DNA from: Rhizobium sp. 9140
Lineage (GTDB): Bacteria > Pseudomonadota > Alphaproteobacteria > Rhizobiales > Rhizobiaceae
DNA: 64,000 nt
Reading direction: 5' to 3'
Assembly: GCF_900067135.1 (NCBI RefSeq)
Contig: NZ_FJUR01000001.1
Span: 3,165,501-3,229,500, forward strand
Below, piece after piece: positions 8,618 to 18,254 of this stretch (its first letter is position 1; each line of letters begins with the position of its first letter). The notes under the pieces were generated by a model, which had not been told where the DNA came from, made no database searches, and saw only the letters and a program-made list of their open reading frames with translations. A program made the position numbers and the translations under genes.

Positions 8618-8663
8618 CCTTCCTTCCCCAAACCACCGCCGCCTCAACGGGACCACCCGAACC

Positions 8664-8969
8664 ATGGCCCACTCCAACATCACCCCACTCACGCGAACCC
8701 GCGCCAAACGCCTCCGCCGGGAATGCACCAAGGCCGAGCAAATCATGTGGAGCATCCTGCGGGACTTCCACCCCCGCGGCGCCCGCTTCCGGCGTGAAAC
8801 CCCCATCGGCCCCTACATCGCCGACTTCGCCTGGCTCACAGCACGCATCGTCATCGAGGTGGATGGTGACAGTCATGAAACCGAAAAGGGCCGCATTCAC
8901 GACCGCCATCGCGATGCCTTCCTGATCGAACACCGCCTCGCACACCTGCTCTCCGAGGCAACCCCATGA
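8664..8969 (+). CDS. DUF559 endonuclease-like protein, C-terminally truncated
   Basis: 101 residues matching the N-terminal three quarters of DUF559 proteins (Vsr/restriction-endonuclease-like fold): LRRECTKAEQIMWSILRD, GARFRRETPIGPYIADF, IVIEVDGDSHE. The usual ending with a G-Y-x-V-x-R-F-W-N segment is missing. Instead the frame runs into the permease start, with a final ATGA overlap at 8966. The product is probably inactive, and the gene looks like a hitch-hiker inserted with the flanking repeats into the transporter operon. The start ATG at 8664 has no strong ribosome site. Confidence 0.65.
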   Translation: MAHSNITPLTRTRAKRLRRECTKAEQIMWSILRDFHPRGARFRRETPIGPYIADFAWLTARIVIEVDGDSHETEKGRIHDRHRDAFLIEHRLAHLLSEATP

Positions 8970-9838
8970 CAGCCCGCGATAAAATCCTCCCTGTCCTCAC
9001 CATCCTCGCGGCCCTGCTCGTCATCTGGTACGCCGCCGCCGTCTTCCTCAATGCGCCCTTCGAGCGCGACACCGCCGCCCGGGCCGGCACCACCATCGCC
9101 TTCTCCGACATCGTACCGCGAACGATGGCTCAGGCGCGGCCTGTTCTGCCGGCGCCCCATCAGGTGCTGGTCGAACTGTGGGACACCACGATCAACAAGC
9201 CGGTGACCTCCAAGCGCAGCCTCGTCTACCACGCGTGGATCACGCTTTCGGCCACGTTGGTCGGCTTCGGGCTCGGCACGCTGCTTGGCGTCGCGCTGGC
9301 GGTCGGCATCGTGCACAACAGGGCGATGGATCGCTCGCTGATGCCCTGGATCATCGCCAGCCAGACCATCCCGATCCTCGCCATCGCCCCGATGATCATC
9401 GTCGTGCTGAACGCGATCGGCATTTCCGGGCTGCTGCCCAAAGCTCTGATCTCGACCTATCTCTCCTTCTTCCCCATCGCCGTGGGTATGGTGAAGGGCC
9501 TGCGCAGCCCGGAGCAGATCCAGCTTGACCTGATGCGCACCTACAGCGCCAGCTCCTCGCAGCTCTTCTGGAAGCTCCGCTGGCCGGCTTCCATGCCCTA
9601 TTTGTTCACCTCACTGAAGGTTGCGGTCGCGATCTCGCTGGTCGGCGCCATCGTGGGCGAGCTTCCGACGGGCGCTGTCGCAGGCCTCGGCGCGCGCCTG
9701 CTGGCAGGCTCCTATTACGGGCAAACGGTACAGATCTGGTCGGCTCTGTTCATGGCGGCAGGCCTCGCCGCCATCCTCGTCCTCATCGTCGGCTATGCCC
9801 ATAGCGCGGTGTTGCGCCGGATGGGAGCACGCCCATGA
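8966..9838 (+). CDS. ABC transporter permease 1, pyrimidine importer
   Basis: 290-residue permease of the NitT/TauT class (BPD_transp_1). It has an N-terminal membrane segment at about 8-28, a periplasmic stretch, then five to six further segments, with the EAA-like loop around LMRTYSASSSQLFWKLRWPASMPY that contacts the ATPase. The ATG overlaps the truncated DUF559 stop (ATGA), and its own stop overlaps permease 2 (ATGA). The pair forms the transmembrane channel for the context-inferred pyrimidine importer. Confidence 0.87.
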   Translation: MTARDKILPVLTILAALLVIWYAAAVFLNAPFERDTAARAGTTIAFSDIVPRTMAQARPVLPAPHQVLVELWDTTINKPVTSKRSLVYHAWITLSATLVGFGLGTLLGVALAVGIVHNRAMDRSLMPWIIASQTIPILAIAPMIIVVLNAIGISGLLPKALISTYLSFFPIAVGMVKGLRSPEQIQLDLMRTYSASSSQLFWKLRWPASMPYLFTSLKVAVAISLVGAIVGELPTGAVAGLGARLLAGSYYGQTVQIWSALFMAAGLAAILVLIVGYAHSAVLRRMGARP

Positions 9839-10698
9839 ACGCCATCCTGCCTGCCATCCTGTTCTGGCTCGGGGCCTGGGCGCTCAACGAATGGCTCGTC
9901 CGCCGCAAGCCGGCCTCCAAAGCGGCGGAGCGCGCCATTCGCCTCGCCGTTCCAATCCTCTTCGGCATCAGCCTGCTCGTTCTGTGGGAAGGTTTCGTGC
10001 GCGGCTTCGCGGTGCCGGCGGTCCTGCTGCCCCCGCCCTCCATGATCTGGACGCGGTTGATCTCGTCGCTCCCGACGCTCTGGGCCGATTTCCGCCAGAC
10101 CTTCCTCAAATCCGTCCTCACCGGCTATGTCGCCGGCTGCGGCCTCGGCTTCCTCGTCGCCATCGCCATCGATCGCTCGCCATTCCTGCAAAAGGGCCTG
10201 CTGCCGCTCGGCAATTTCGTCTCGGCCCTGCCCGTCGTCGGCGTCGCCCCGATCATGGTCATGTGGTTCGGTTTCGACTGGCCCTCCAAGGTCGCGGTCG
10301 TTGTTATCATGACGTTCTTTCCCATGCTTGTGAACACGGTGACCGGGCTTGCCGCCGCCAGCAGCATGGAAAAGGACCTGATGCAGACCTATGCGGCCTC
10401 GTGGTTCCAGACGCTGGTCAAGCTCCGGTTGCCGGCCGCCTGGCCGTTCATCTTCAATGCGCTGAAGATCAACTCGACGCTGGCGCTGATCGGTGCCATC
10501 GTCGCCGAATTCTTCGGCACGCCGATCGTCGGCATGGGCTTTCGCATCTCCACCGAAGTCGGACGCATGAATGTCGATATGGTCTGGGCAGAAATCGCTG
10601 TGGCGGCGCTGGCCGGCTCGGTATTTTATGGTGTGGTGGCGCTGGTGGAACGCGTCGTCACCTTCTGGCATCCGTCCGTCCGTGGTGGACAGGCGTAA
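9835..10698 (+). CDS. ABC transporter permease 2, pyrimidine importer
   Basis: 287-residue permease of the same family as the preceding gene. Hydrophobic segments lie throughout, with the ATPase-contact loop near DLMQTYAASWFQTLVKLRLPAAWP. The start is coupled to permease 1 by an ATGA overlap. A gene order of ATPase, permease, permease, binding protein is typical of NMT1/THI5-linked importers. Confidence 0.87.
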   Translation: MNAILPAILFWLGAWALNEWLVRRKPASKAAERAIRLAVPILFGISLLVLWEGFVRGFAVPAVLLPPPSMIWTRLISSLPTLWADFRQTFLKSVLTGYVAGCGLGFLVAIAIDRSPFLQKGLLPLGNFVSALPVVGVAPIMVMWFGFDWPSKVAVVVIMTFFPMLVNTVTGLAAASSMEKDLMQTYAASWFQTLVKLRLPAAWPFIFNALKINSTLALIGAIVAEFFGTPIVGMGFRISTEVGRMNVDMVWAEIAVAALAGSVFYGVVALVERVVTFWHPSVRGGQA

Positions 10699-10727
10699 AA
10701 AGACAAACGATAACAAAGGGAACAGAC

Positions 10728-11720
10728 ATGAAACGGACAATCGCATCGCTTCTCCTGTCCAGCGCGCTGACGCTGGCCGCTTTCGACGCCATGGCGGCAG
10801 AAAAAGTGACGTTGCAGCTGAAATGGGTCACGCAGGCCCAGTTCGCCGGCTACTACGTCGCCAAGGACAAGGGTTTCTACGAGGCGGAAGGTCTCGATGT
10901 CGAGATCAAGCCGGGCGGGCCGGATATCGCACCGCCGCAGGTCATTGCCGGTGGTGGCGCCGATGTCGTGGTCGATTGGATGCCCTCGGCGCTTGCCACG
11001 CGCGAAAAGGGCGTCGCCCTCGTCAACATCGCCCAGCCCTTCAAGACATCCGGCATGATGCTGACCTGCCTCAAGGAAAGCGGCGTCACGTCGCCGGCGG
11101 ATTTCAAGGGCAAGACGCTCGGCGTCTGGTTCTTCGGCAACGAGTATCCGTTCCTCTCCTGGATGAGCCAGCTCGGCCTAAAGACGGATGGCGGGCCGGA
11201 GGGCGTGACCGTCTTGAAGCAGGGCTTCAACGTCGATCCGCTGATCCAGAAGCAGGCCGCCTGCATCTCCACCATGACCTATAACGAATACGGCCAGGTT
11301 CTCGACGCCGGCATCAAGCCGGAGGATCTCGTCACCTTCAAGTACGAGGATCAGGGCGTCGCGACGCTCGAAGACGGTCTCTATGTGCTGGAAGACAAGC
11401 TGAAGGACCCGGCCTTCAAGGACAAGATGGTCAAGTTCGTCCGCGCCTCGATGAAGGGCTGGAAATATGCCGAGGAGCATGTGGATGAAGCCGCCGGCAT
11501 CGTGCTTGAGAACGACGCCACCGGCGCCCAGACCGAAGAGCACCAGAAGCGCATGATGGGCGAGATCGCCAAGCTCACCGCCGGCTCCAACGGCGCACTG
11601 GATGAAGCCGATTACGCACGCACCGTCGCGTCCTTGATGAAAGGCGGCTCCGACCCCGTCATCACCAAGGAACCGACCGGCGCTTGGACGCATGAGATCA
11701 CCGACGCAGCCCTGAAATAG
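10728..11720 (+). CDS. ABC transporter substrate-binding protein, NMT1/THI5-like
   Basis: 330-residue periplasmic binding protein. The signal peptide is at about 1-23 (MKRTIASLLLSSALTLAAF then DAMA). The NMT1/THI5 landmark LQLKWVTQAQFAGYYVAKDK is followed by GFYEAEGLDVEIKPGG. This family binds pyrimidine-like or aromatic small molecules such as thiamine precursors. In this operon the ligand is probably a pyrimidine base or dihydropyrimidine. It lies 29 bases after permease 2 and is followed by a hairpin terminator, making it the last gene of the operon. Confidence 0.87.
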   Translation: MKRTIASLLLSSALTLAAFDAMAAEKVTLQLKWVTQAQFAGYYVAKDKGFYEAEGLDVEIKPGGPDIAPPQVIAGGGADVVVDWMPSALATREKGVALVNIAQPFKTSGMMLTCLKESGVTSPADFKGKTLGVWFFGNEYPFLSWMSQLGLKTDGGPEGVTVLKQGFNVDPLIQKQAACISTMTYNEYGQVLDAGIKPEDLVTFKYEDQGVATLEDGLYVLEDKLKDPAFKDKMVKFVRASMKGWKYAEEHVDEAAGIVLENDATGAQTEEHQKRMMGEIAKLTAGSNGALDEADYARTVASLMKGGSDPVITKEPTGAWTHEITDAALK

Positions 11721-11746
11721 CCCTCTAGCACGAGCAAATTCGACAG

Positions 11747-11770
11747 CGCGCGGCTTCGGTCGCGCGTTTT
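11747..11770 (+). terminator. Rho-independent terminator of the pyrimidine operon
   Basis: CGCGCG, an eight-base loop GCTTCGGT, CGCGCG, then TTTT, 26 bases after the binding-protein stop. The rest of 11771-12012 shows no gene. Confidence 0.7.
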
Positions 11771-12012
11771 GCGTTCTGCCTGAAAAATGCCTGATCCCGA
11801 CGCCATATACCGTGAAGACTGCCCGCATTTGCGCGGGTTCGGCGACGTGCGAGGGCGACCTTGGCCTCCATTTCGACAAGCATCAGATACGGGATGATGG
11901 TATAGACGCTCATGGGTGCAGTGCTGCGGGGGCGTGGCGCGTGCCGGGAGATGACGGGGCAGCAAGGCGACACAGTCGCCTTTCAGCATATTTCGACAGT
12001 GAGGACAGGCCG

Positions 12013-13269
12013 ATGGCTGGTGAAGGTACGTTTGCAAACGGCATGCGCACGGCTGCGCGGGCTCCCACACTTCTGACGGCGCTTCTGCTGGCGGCGGCAC
12101 CCGTATTGACGCGCGAGGCCCTGGCGCAGGACGCAACGCCGGCCAAAGCGGAAACGCAGGCAGCACCCGACACCGCCTACCCCTCCATCGTCGTCACCAA
12201 AGCCGAAATACGGACAGTCATCGACCGCGTCATCGCGACGGGAACCATCCAGGCCGTCGAGGAAACCTTCGTGCAGCCGCTTGTCGAAGGCCTGTCGATC
12301 CGCAGTCTCGCCGTCGATATCGGCGATACCGTCAAGGCCGATGGCACCATGGCCACGCTGAACGACGACGCTCTGCTGCTGACCCGCAGCGAGAACGAGG
12401 CGAACCTTGCCCGGGCTCGCGCCTCGCTCGCCCAGTACCAGGCGCAGCTCGTGGAAGCACAGGCCAATGCGCAGGAAGCCGTCCGCGTCTCCGCACGCAA
12501 TGCCAAGCTGCGGGAAGCCGGCTCCGTCTCGACAGCGCTTGCCGACCAGACGGAAGCGGCGGCTGCCGCCGCCCTTGCCCGCGTTAATTCCGCCGAGCAA
12601 CTGATCGCGGTGGCGCAATCCGACATCAAGGTCGTCGAAGCCCAGATTTCCGATGTCGATCTCCGTCTCGCCCGCACCGTCATCAAGGCGCCCGTGGCCG
12701 GCGTGGTCTCGGCCCGCACGGCGAAAGTCGGGGCCATTGCCACGGGCTCCGGCCAGCCGCTTTTCACCATCATCCGCGATGGCGCGGTGGAAATGCGCGC
12801 CGACATCTCGGAAAGCGATCTTCTGAAGCTCGCAGTCGGGCAGAAGGCCAAGCTGAAGCTTGCGGATAGCAGCGTCACGCTCAACGGCACGATCCGGCTG
12901 ATCTCGCCGACCGTAGACGCCGATACGCGCCTCGGCACCGTCTTCATCAGCATCGCCGAGCCGGAAAGGGCGCGTGTGGGCATGTATGCGAACGCCGACA
13001 TCACGATCGAGGAAAAGCAGGCGCTGGCCCTGCCGCTCACCGCCGTGACCAGCGGCAAGTCCGAAACCGTGGTGCGCAAGGTGCGCGACGGCGTGGTCGA
13101 GATGGCGCGCGTCGAGACGGGCATTCAGGACGGCCGCTATATCGAGATCCTCTCCGGCATCGAGGACGGTGACGAGGTCGTGGCAAAGGCCGGCGCCTAT
13201 GTCCGCGATGGCGATCGCATCACCCCGGTCAAGGCAGCAGTCCCCACCGACAAGACGGCCACCAACTGA
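12013..13269 (+). CDS. RND efflux periplasmic adaptor (membrane-fusion protein)
   Basis: 418-residue HlyD/AcrA-family adaptor. It has a signal peptide ending near REALAQ (about residue 38), a lipoyl-like half (IRSLAVDIGDTVKADGTMATLN), a coiled-coil hairpin at about 120-200 rich in Ala, Glu and Gln, then the second lipoyl half (RTVIKAPVAGVVSARTAKVG) and beta-barrel. It links the inner-membrane RND pump encoded 26 bases downstream to an outer-membrane channel. The ATG at 12013 has GAGGA upstream; a later ATG at 12043 would also keep the signal peptide. Substrate unknown. Confidence 0.9.
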   Translation: MAGEGTFANGMRTAARAPTLLTALLLAAAPVLTREALAQDATPAKAETQAAPDTAYPSIVVTKAEIRTVIDRVIATGTIQAVEETFVQPLVEGLSIRSLAVDIGDTVKADGTMATLNDDALLLTRSENEANLARARASLAQYQAQLVEAQANAQEAVRVSARNAKLREAGSVSTALADQTEAAAAAALARVNSAEQLIAVAQSDIKVVEAQISDVDLRLARTVIKAPVAGVVSARTAKVGAIATGSGQPLFTIIRDGAVEMRADISESDLLKLAVGQKAKLKLADSSVTLNGTIRLISPTVDADTRLGTVFISIAEPERARVGMYANADITIEEKQALALPLTAVTSGKSETVVRKVRDGVVEMARVETGIQDGRYIEILSGIEDGDEVVAKAGAYVRDGDRITPVKAAVPTDKTATN

Positions 13270-13295
13270 GGCCACCAACCGAGGATCGACCCGCC

Positions 13296-16200
13296 ATGAA
13301 CTTTTCGGCCTGGGCCATTCGAAATCCGATCGCACCGATCCTGACCTTTGTGCTGTTGATGTTCCTCGGCTATCAGTCGTTCAACACGCTGCCGATCACG
13401 CGCTTCCCCAATATCGACGTTCCCGTCGTCTCCATCGCCGTCGCGCAGAGCGGCGCAGCCCCCGCCGAGCTGGAAACGCAGGTGACCAAGGAAATTGAGG
13501 ATGCCGTGGCCGGCATCGCTGGGGTCAAGCACGTCACCTCCACCATCACCGATGGGCTTTCGACCACCGCCGTCCAGTTCGAGATCGAAATCCCGACCAA
13601 CCAGGCTGTGCAGGATACCAAGGACGCAATCGACCGCATCCGTGGCGATCTGCCGGCCGGCATCGAGGAGCCGATCGTCGCCAAGGTCGATATCGAGGGA
13701 CAGGCGATCCAGACCTTCGCCGTCTCCGCGCCCGACATGACGCTGGAGGAAATCAGCTGGTTCGTGGACGATACGGTCAAGCGCGCGCTTCAGGGCCAGA
13801 CCGGCATTGGCCGGATTGACCGCTACGGCGGCGCCGACCGCGAGGTCCGCGTCGAACTCAACGAAAGCCGCCTGAACTCCTACGGCATAACCGCGACCGA
13901 TGTGAACGCGCAATTGCGCAAGATGAACACCGACCTCGGCTCCGGCCGCGGGCAGATCGGTGGCAGCGAACAGGCGATCCGCACGCTCGGCGACGCCCGC
14001 TCGGTCTCGGCACTCGCCGACACCATGATCGCCATGCCGAACGGACGCTTCGTGCGCCTCTCGGAACTCGGCACCGTCACCGATACCTATGAGGAGCCGA
14101 AGAGCTTCTCGCGCTTCGACGGCACGCCCGTCGTCACCTTCGCCGTCTTCCGCTCCAAGGGCGCGAGCGAGGTCAGCGTCGCGGAAACCGTCGCAAAGTC
14201 ACTGGATGCCGTGCGCGCCGCCAATCCCGGCGTGTCGATCCAGTTGATCAACGACAGCGTCTACTTCACCTATGGCAACTACGAAGCAGCCCTTCACACG
14301 CTGCTCGAAGGCGCGCTGCTGGCGGTGGCCGTCGTGCTGCTGTTCCTGCGCAACTGGCGCGCGACACTGATTTCCGCCCTTGCCCTTCCGCTCTCAGCCA
14401 TCCCGACCTTCTGGATCATGGACCTGCTCGGCTTCTCGCTGAACCTCGTCTCATTCCTCGCGCTAACGCTTGCGACCGGCATACTTGTGGACGATGCGAT
14501 CGTCGAGATCGAGAACATCGCCCGGCACATCAAGATGGGAAAATCCCCCTACAGGGCATCGATCGAGGCGGCGGACGAGATCGGCCTCGCCGTCATCGCC
14601 ACCACCTTCACCATCATCGCCGTCTTCGTGCCGGTGTCGTTCATGCCGGGCATTGCCGGGCAGTACTTCATCCAGTTCGGTCTGACGGTCGCCGTCTCGG
14701 TGTTCTTCTCGCTCATGGTCGCCCGCCTGATCACGCCTGTCATGGCGGCCTATCTCATGCGCTCCGGCGATGGTGACGGACATGGGGAAGCGCGCGACGG
14801 CCTCTTCATGCGCGGCTACACCTGGCTGGTCGCCGCCACCACGCGGCGCTGGTACATGCGCTACCTCACGCTCTCCTTGGCGCTCGCCTTCCTCGTCGGT
14901 TCCGTCATGCTGCTTCTCACCGTTCCCGGCGGCTTCCTGCCGCCGGAGGACGCCTCGCGCATCGTTCTCTCAGTCGAACTGCCGCCGGATGCCATGCTGG
15001 AAGATACCGACAGCACGACGGCCGAGATCTACGACCGGATCAAGGATTTCCCGGGTGTCGAGGGCATCTTCGTGCTCGGCGGCGCCTCGCCGAAGGGCGA
15101 TCTGGAGTTGCGCCGCGCCACCATCACCGTCATGCTGGAAAAGCTCGACCATTCCTTGATCAACAAGCTGGTCAACACGCTGCTCGGCAATCTGCCGTTG
15201 GTCGGGCAATATATGCCGAAGCTGCCGCCCGCCGGCCGCATCATTCCGCAGTCGCAGATCGAAACCCAGATTTTCGCCGCCATCCATTCGATCCCGGATG
15301 TTCGCGTTCTCAAGCTGAACGACCGTGGCGAACGCGACCTCGCCTTCAACCTTCTCTCCAACAACGACGCCGCCCTCAACGAAGCTGTCGGTCTGCTGGA
15401 GGCACGCTTGCGCGACGAGCCGACGCTCGCCAATGTCAGCCCGGATGGCGCCCTGCCTCGCCCCGAACTGCAGCTGCGCCCGCTCGCTGACCGCATGTCG
15501 CGCCTCGGCATCACCACGTCCCAGCTTTCCGACATCGTGCGGGTCGCGACCATCGGCGATATCGACGCGGCACTGACCAAGATCTCGCTCGACGACCGGC
15601 AGATCCCGATCCGCGTGCAGATCGATACCGGCCTGCGCACCGACCTCGCCGCCATCCGCAACCTCAAGATCCAGACGGCCTCCGGCGCGCTCGTTCCCAT
15701 CTCCAGCGTCGCCGATATTTCCTATTCGGAAGGCCCAAGCTCCATCAAGCGCTACGACCGCTTCCGCGTCGTCACCATGGGCGCCGACCTTCCCGTTGGC
15801 GTGGCGCTCGACACGGCCTCCGGCCGCTTCGAGCAGATCGCGGCCGAAACCAACCTGCCCCAAGGCGTCCGCTTCATCAAAAGCGGCGATTCGGAGGTGC
15901 AGGCGGAAATGTTGTCGGGCTTCGTCCACGCCATGCTGCTCGGGCTTCTGCTGGTGCTCGTCGTGCTCATCCTTCTCTTCAAGGACGTCATACAGCCGTT
16001 CACGATCCTCTTCTCGCTGCCGCTCGCCATCGGCGGCGTCGCGCTCGGCCTGATCGTCACCAACAATTCACTCTCCATGCCTGTCCTCATCGGCATCCTC
16101 ATGCTGATGGGCATCGTCACCAAGAACGCCATCCTGCTGGTCGATTTCGCGATCGAAATGAAACGGCACGGCATGGAACGCGTCGAGGCCATGGTGGAGG

Positions 16201-16619
16201 CCGGCCGCAAGCGCGCCCGGCCAATCATCATGACCTCCATCGCCATGTCGGCCGGCATGCTGCCCTCGGCGCTCGGCGTCGGCGAAGGCGGCTCCTTCCG
16301 CGCACCCATGGCCATCGCCGTCATCGGCGGCATCATCGTCTCAACGGTCCTGTCGCTGGTCGTCGTACCCTCGTTCTTCCTGATCATGGACGACCTCTCC
16401 CGACTCCTTGGCTGGTCCTTCGGCCGCCTTGTGGGAAGCAAGGAGGCCGAGACCGTGCCGCTGGAGAATGTGGTGTTGACCGAGAAGCTCGCCGAGCAGT
16501 CCGAGACCATCGAAGCCCTGCAGACCCGCCTCGACCGCCTGGAAGGCCGGACCGCACCCGGCACCCTGCGCGCCGTGGGCGGCACGGTCGTCACGCATCC
16601 GGCATTGGCTGCGGAGTAG
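13296..16619 (+). CDS. RND efflux pump inner-membrane transporter
   Basis: 1107-residue proton-driven exporter of the AcrB/MexB superfamily. The N-terminal first helix is ILTFVLLMFLGYQSF, followed by two large periplasmic loops and twelve membrane helices. Family motifs are TLATGILVDDAIVEIENIAR in helix 4 (proton-relay Asp pair) and GIVTKNAILLVDFAIEMKR in helix 10. The C-terminus carries a short coiled coil (EKLAEQSETIEALQTRLDRL), an extension beyond the usual end. No outer-membrane factor or local regulator gene adjoins it, so it must use a TolC-like channel encoded elsewhere. Confidence 0.92.
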   Translation: MNFSAWAIRNPIAPILTFVLLMFLGYQSFNTLPITRFPNIDVPVVSIAVAQSGAAPAELETQVTKEIEDAVAGIAGVKHVTSTITDGLSTTAVQFEIEIPTNQAVQDTKDAIDRIRGDLPAGIEEPIVAKVDIEGQAIQTFAVSAPDMTLEEISWFVDDTVKRALQGQTGIGRIDRYGGADREVRVELNESRLNSYGITATDVNAQLRKMNTDLGSGRGQIGGSEQAIRTLGDARSVSALADTMIAMPNGRFVRLSELGTVTDTYEEPKSFSRFDGTPVVTFAVFRSKGASEVSVAETVAKSLDAVRAANPGVSIQLINDSVYFTYGNYEAALHTLLEGALLAVAVVLLFLRNWRATLISALALPLSAIPTFWIMDLLGFSLNLVSFLALTLATGILVDDAIVEIENIARHIKMGKSPYRASIEAADEIGLAVIATTFTIIAVFVPVSFMPGIAGQYFIQFGLTVAVSVFFSLMVARLITPVMAAYLMRSGDGDGHGEARDGLFMRGYTWLVAATTRRWYMRYLTLSLALAFLVGSVMLLLTVPGGFLPPEDASRIVLSVELPPDAMLEDTDSTTAEIYDRIKDFPGVEGIFVLGGASPKGDLELRRATITVMLEKLDHSLINKLVNTLLGNLPLVGQYMPKLPPAGRIIPQSQIETQIFAAIHSIPDVRVLKLNDRGERDLAFNLLSNNDAALNEAVGLLEARLRDEPTLANVSPDGALPRPELQLRPLADRMSRLGITTSQLSDIVRVATIGDIDAALTKISLDDRQIPIRVQIDTGLRTDLAAIRNLKIQTASGALVPISSVADISYSEGPSSIKRYDRFRVVTMGADLPVGVALDTASGRFEQIAAETNLPQGVRFIKSGDSEVQAEMLSGFVHAMLLGLLLVLVVLILLFKDVIQPFTILFSLPLAIGGVALGLIVTNNSLSMPVLIGILMLMGIVTKNAILLVDFAIEMKRHGMERVEAMVEAGRKRARPIIMTSIAMSAGMLPSALGVGEGGSFRAPMAIAVIGGIIVSTVLSLVVVPSFFLIMDDLSRLLGWSFGRLVGSKEAETVPLENVVLTEKLAEQSETIEALQTRLDRLEGRTAPGTLRAVGGTVVTHPALAAE

Positions 16620-16658
16620 ACGGCAGGACGTGAAGCCTGCGGCAGCCCCTCACCCTAA

Positions 16659-16763
16659 CCCTCTCCCCGCTGGGCGGGGCGAGGGGACGTGGCCTGCCCA
16701 GCGGTTCGATATAAGGCGAAAATAGTGCCTCGAGGTCCCTTCTCCCCGCCTGCGGGGAGAAGG
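16659..16763. repeat. Two palindromic GC-rich elements between convergent genes
   Basis: A first imperfect palindrome at about 16659-16686 (CCCTCTCCCCGC with CGGGGCGAGGGG) and a perfect 12-bp stem at 16738-16763 (CCTTCTCCCCGC, loop CT, GCGGGGAGAAGG). They fill the gap between the RND gene and ureG. They are of the repetitive palindromic type and may stop transcription from both sides. Confidence 0.65.
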
Positions 16764-16825
16764 TGCAGGCATGCGGATGAGGGGCGAACGCGCCCGCAAC
16801 GAAGCGGGCGGGCGAAAAAGCAGCC

Positions 16826-17437
16826 CTACAACCCACCCTCAACCCGCAAAAACTCCACGATCCGCTCCACGCCCTCGCCGCGCTTCATGTCCGAGAACAC
16901 GAACGGGCGGGACTGGCGCATGCGGTCGGCGTCGCGCTGCATGACGTCGAGATCGGCGCCGACGTAAGGGGCGAGATCCTTCTTGTTGATGACGAGAAGA
17001 TCGGATCGCGTGATGCCGGGTCCGCCCTTGCGCGGGATTTCCTCGCCCTGGCAGACGGAGATTACGTAGAGCGTGATATCCGCGAGATCGGGCGAGAAGG
17101 TTGCCGCGAGATTGTCGCCGCCGGATTCGATGAAGACGATGTCGAGGTCCGGAATGCGGCGGTTGAGATCGGCGATGGCCTGAAGGTTGATCGTCGCATC
17201 CTCGCGGATGGCGGTGTGCGGGCAGCCGCCCGTCTCCACGCCGACGATCCTGTCGGAGGGCAGCGCCTGCATGCGCACCAGCGCTTCCGCATCCTCCTGC
17301 GTATAGATGTCGTTGGTGACCACCGCGACCGACCATCTGTCCCGCATGGCCTTGCAGAGCTTGTCCGTCAGCGCCGTCTTGCCGGAGCCGACGGGGCCGC
17401 CGATGCCGACACGGAGGGGACCATTGGAAGATGCCAT
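16826..17437 (-). CDS. ureG: Urease accessory GTPase UreG
   Basis: 203-residue SIMIBI-class GTPase that powers nickel delivery into urease together with UreD, UreE and UreF. The P-loop is GGPVGSGKT at residues 13-21. [19 protein letters not shown] contains the conserved Cys-Pro-His nickel site, [20 protein letters not shown] forms switch II, and the guanine-specificity NKKD is present. It is the last gene of the urease operon and converges on the RND gene. Confidence 0.96.
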   Translation of the reverse strand: MASSNGPLRVGIGGPVGSGKTALTDKLCKAMRDRWSVAVVTNDIYTQEDAEALVRMQALPSDRIVGVETGGCPHTAIREDATINLQAIADLNRRIPDLDIVFIESGGDNLAATFSPDLADITLYVISVCQGEEIPRKGGPGITRSDLLVINKKDLAPYVGADLDVMQRDADRMRQSRPFVFSDMKRGEGVERIVEFLRVEGGL

Positions 17438-17549
17438 GAGATTATCCTTTCAGAAGAATATGTCGAAAGCTGCCGATGAACCGGAGTTTACCGGAAAGCC
17501 CATAAGCCGGCCGGAGAGATGCCGCGCGGCACGAATCGATGTCTGTCGT

Positions 17550-18254
17550 TCACGAGCGGAACAGGCGCGAGGTCAGCGTCTCGTGCCGGAAACCGGCGAT
17601 GTCGGCGAGGATACCGGCAGAGCCGAGATCGTCCAGCGAACTTGCCGCCGCCCGCTCGGCCGCGGCTCCGATCTCGCCTTCCAGCGCCGCCAGCACGGCG
17701 ACCCCCGCACGCTGCCCGAGGACGCCGCAGCGGATCGCGACAGAAATCTGATTGGAGGCCGTTGCGTGCAGATAGGCCGCAATCGCGGGCTCCGACCCGG
17801 TCGCATGCGCACCGGCGACCGCGCCGACGGCAACCGGATAGGCCATGCGGGCAGGCATGATCTCGTCGCCCCCCGTCGGCCAGGCCGAAGCCGCCGCGAT
17901 GAATGCTTCGCCCTGAAGCATCGTTTCCATCTGCCGCTCCCGACTGCCGGCCATGGCTTCGGCCAGCGAAGCGACAGCGTGAAGGCGCTCGACGTCTTCA
18001 GCGGCACGATAGCTTTCCGCCAGCAGCACCGCATCGTTCCAGACGGCCCCTTCCGCAATCGCCCCGGACAACCAGTCCTGAAGAGAGGCCGCATCCCCGA
18101 TACTGCCATCCGCCACCGCCTGCTCGAGCCCGGCCGAATAGGAAAAGGCACCGATGGGGAAAGCCGGCGACATCCAGGCGATCAGGCGGAGCAGAGCCTG
18201 GGTGCCGCCGGTGGCCGGTCGTTGTTGCTGACCTTCGGTAAGCATGTCAGTCAT
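17550..18254 (-). CDS. ureF: Urease accessory protein UreF
   Basis: About 234 residues, all-alpha. UreF bridges UreD and UreG and regulates GTP hydrolysis during nickel insertion. Landmarks are [24 protein letters not shown] near the N-terminus and [18 protein letters not shown] helices near the C-terminus. The start at 18254 overlaps the ureE stop by eight bases; an in-frame ATG at 18245 would begin one base after it. The open frame extends far upstream through the reverse of the His-rich ureE tail, but that part is not coding in this frame. Confidence 0.93.
   Translation of the reverse strand: MTDMLTEGQQQRPATGGTQALLRLIAWMSPAFPIGAFSYSAGLEQAVADGSIGDAASLQDWLSGAIAEGAVWNDAVLLAESYRAAEDVERLHAVASLAEAMAGSRERQMETMLQGEAFIAAASAWPTGGDEIMPARMAYPVAVGAVAGAHATGSEPAIAAYLHATASNQISVAIRCGVLGQRAGVAVLAALEGEIGAAAERAAASSLDDLGSAGILADIAGFRHETLTSRLFRS

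Noticed and set aside
8427..8663. Upstream extension of the DUF559 frame to 8427
   Set aside because: The added residues translate the repeat elements and overlap the ATPase stop; homology begins only at about 8664.
16659..16763. GC-rich palindromes as a CRISPR-like or attachment site
   Set aside because: They are simple repetitive palindromes between convergent genes with no spacer structure or integrase nearby.
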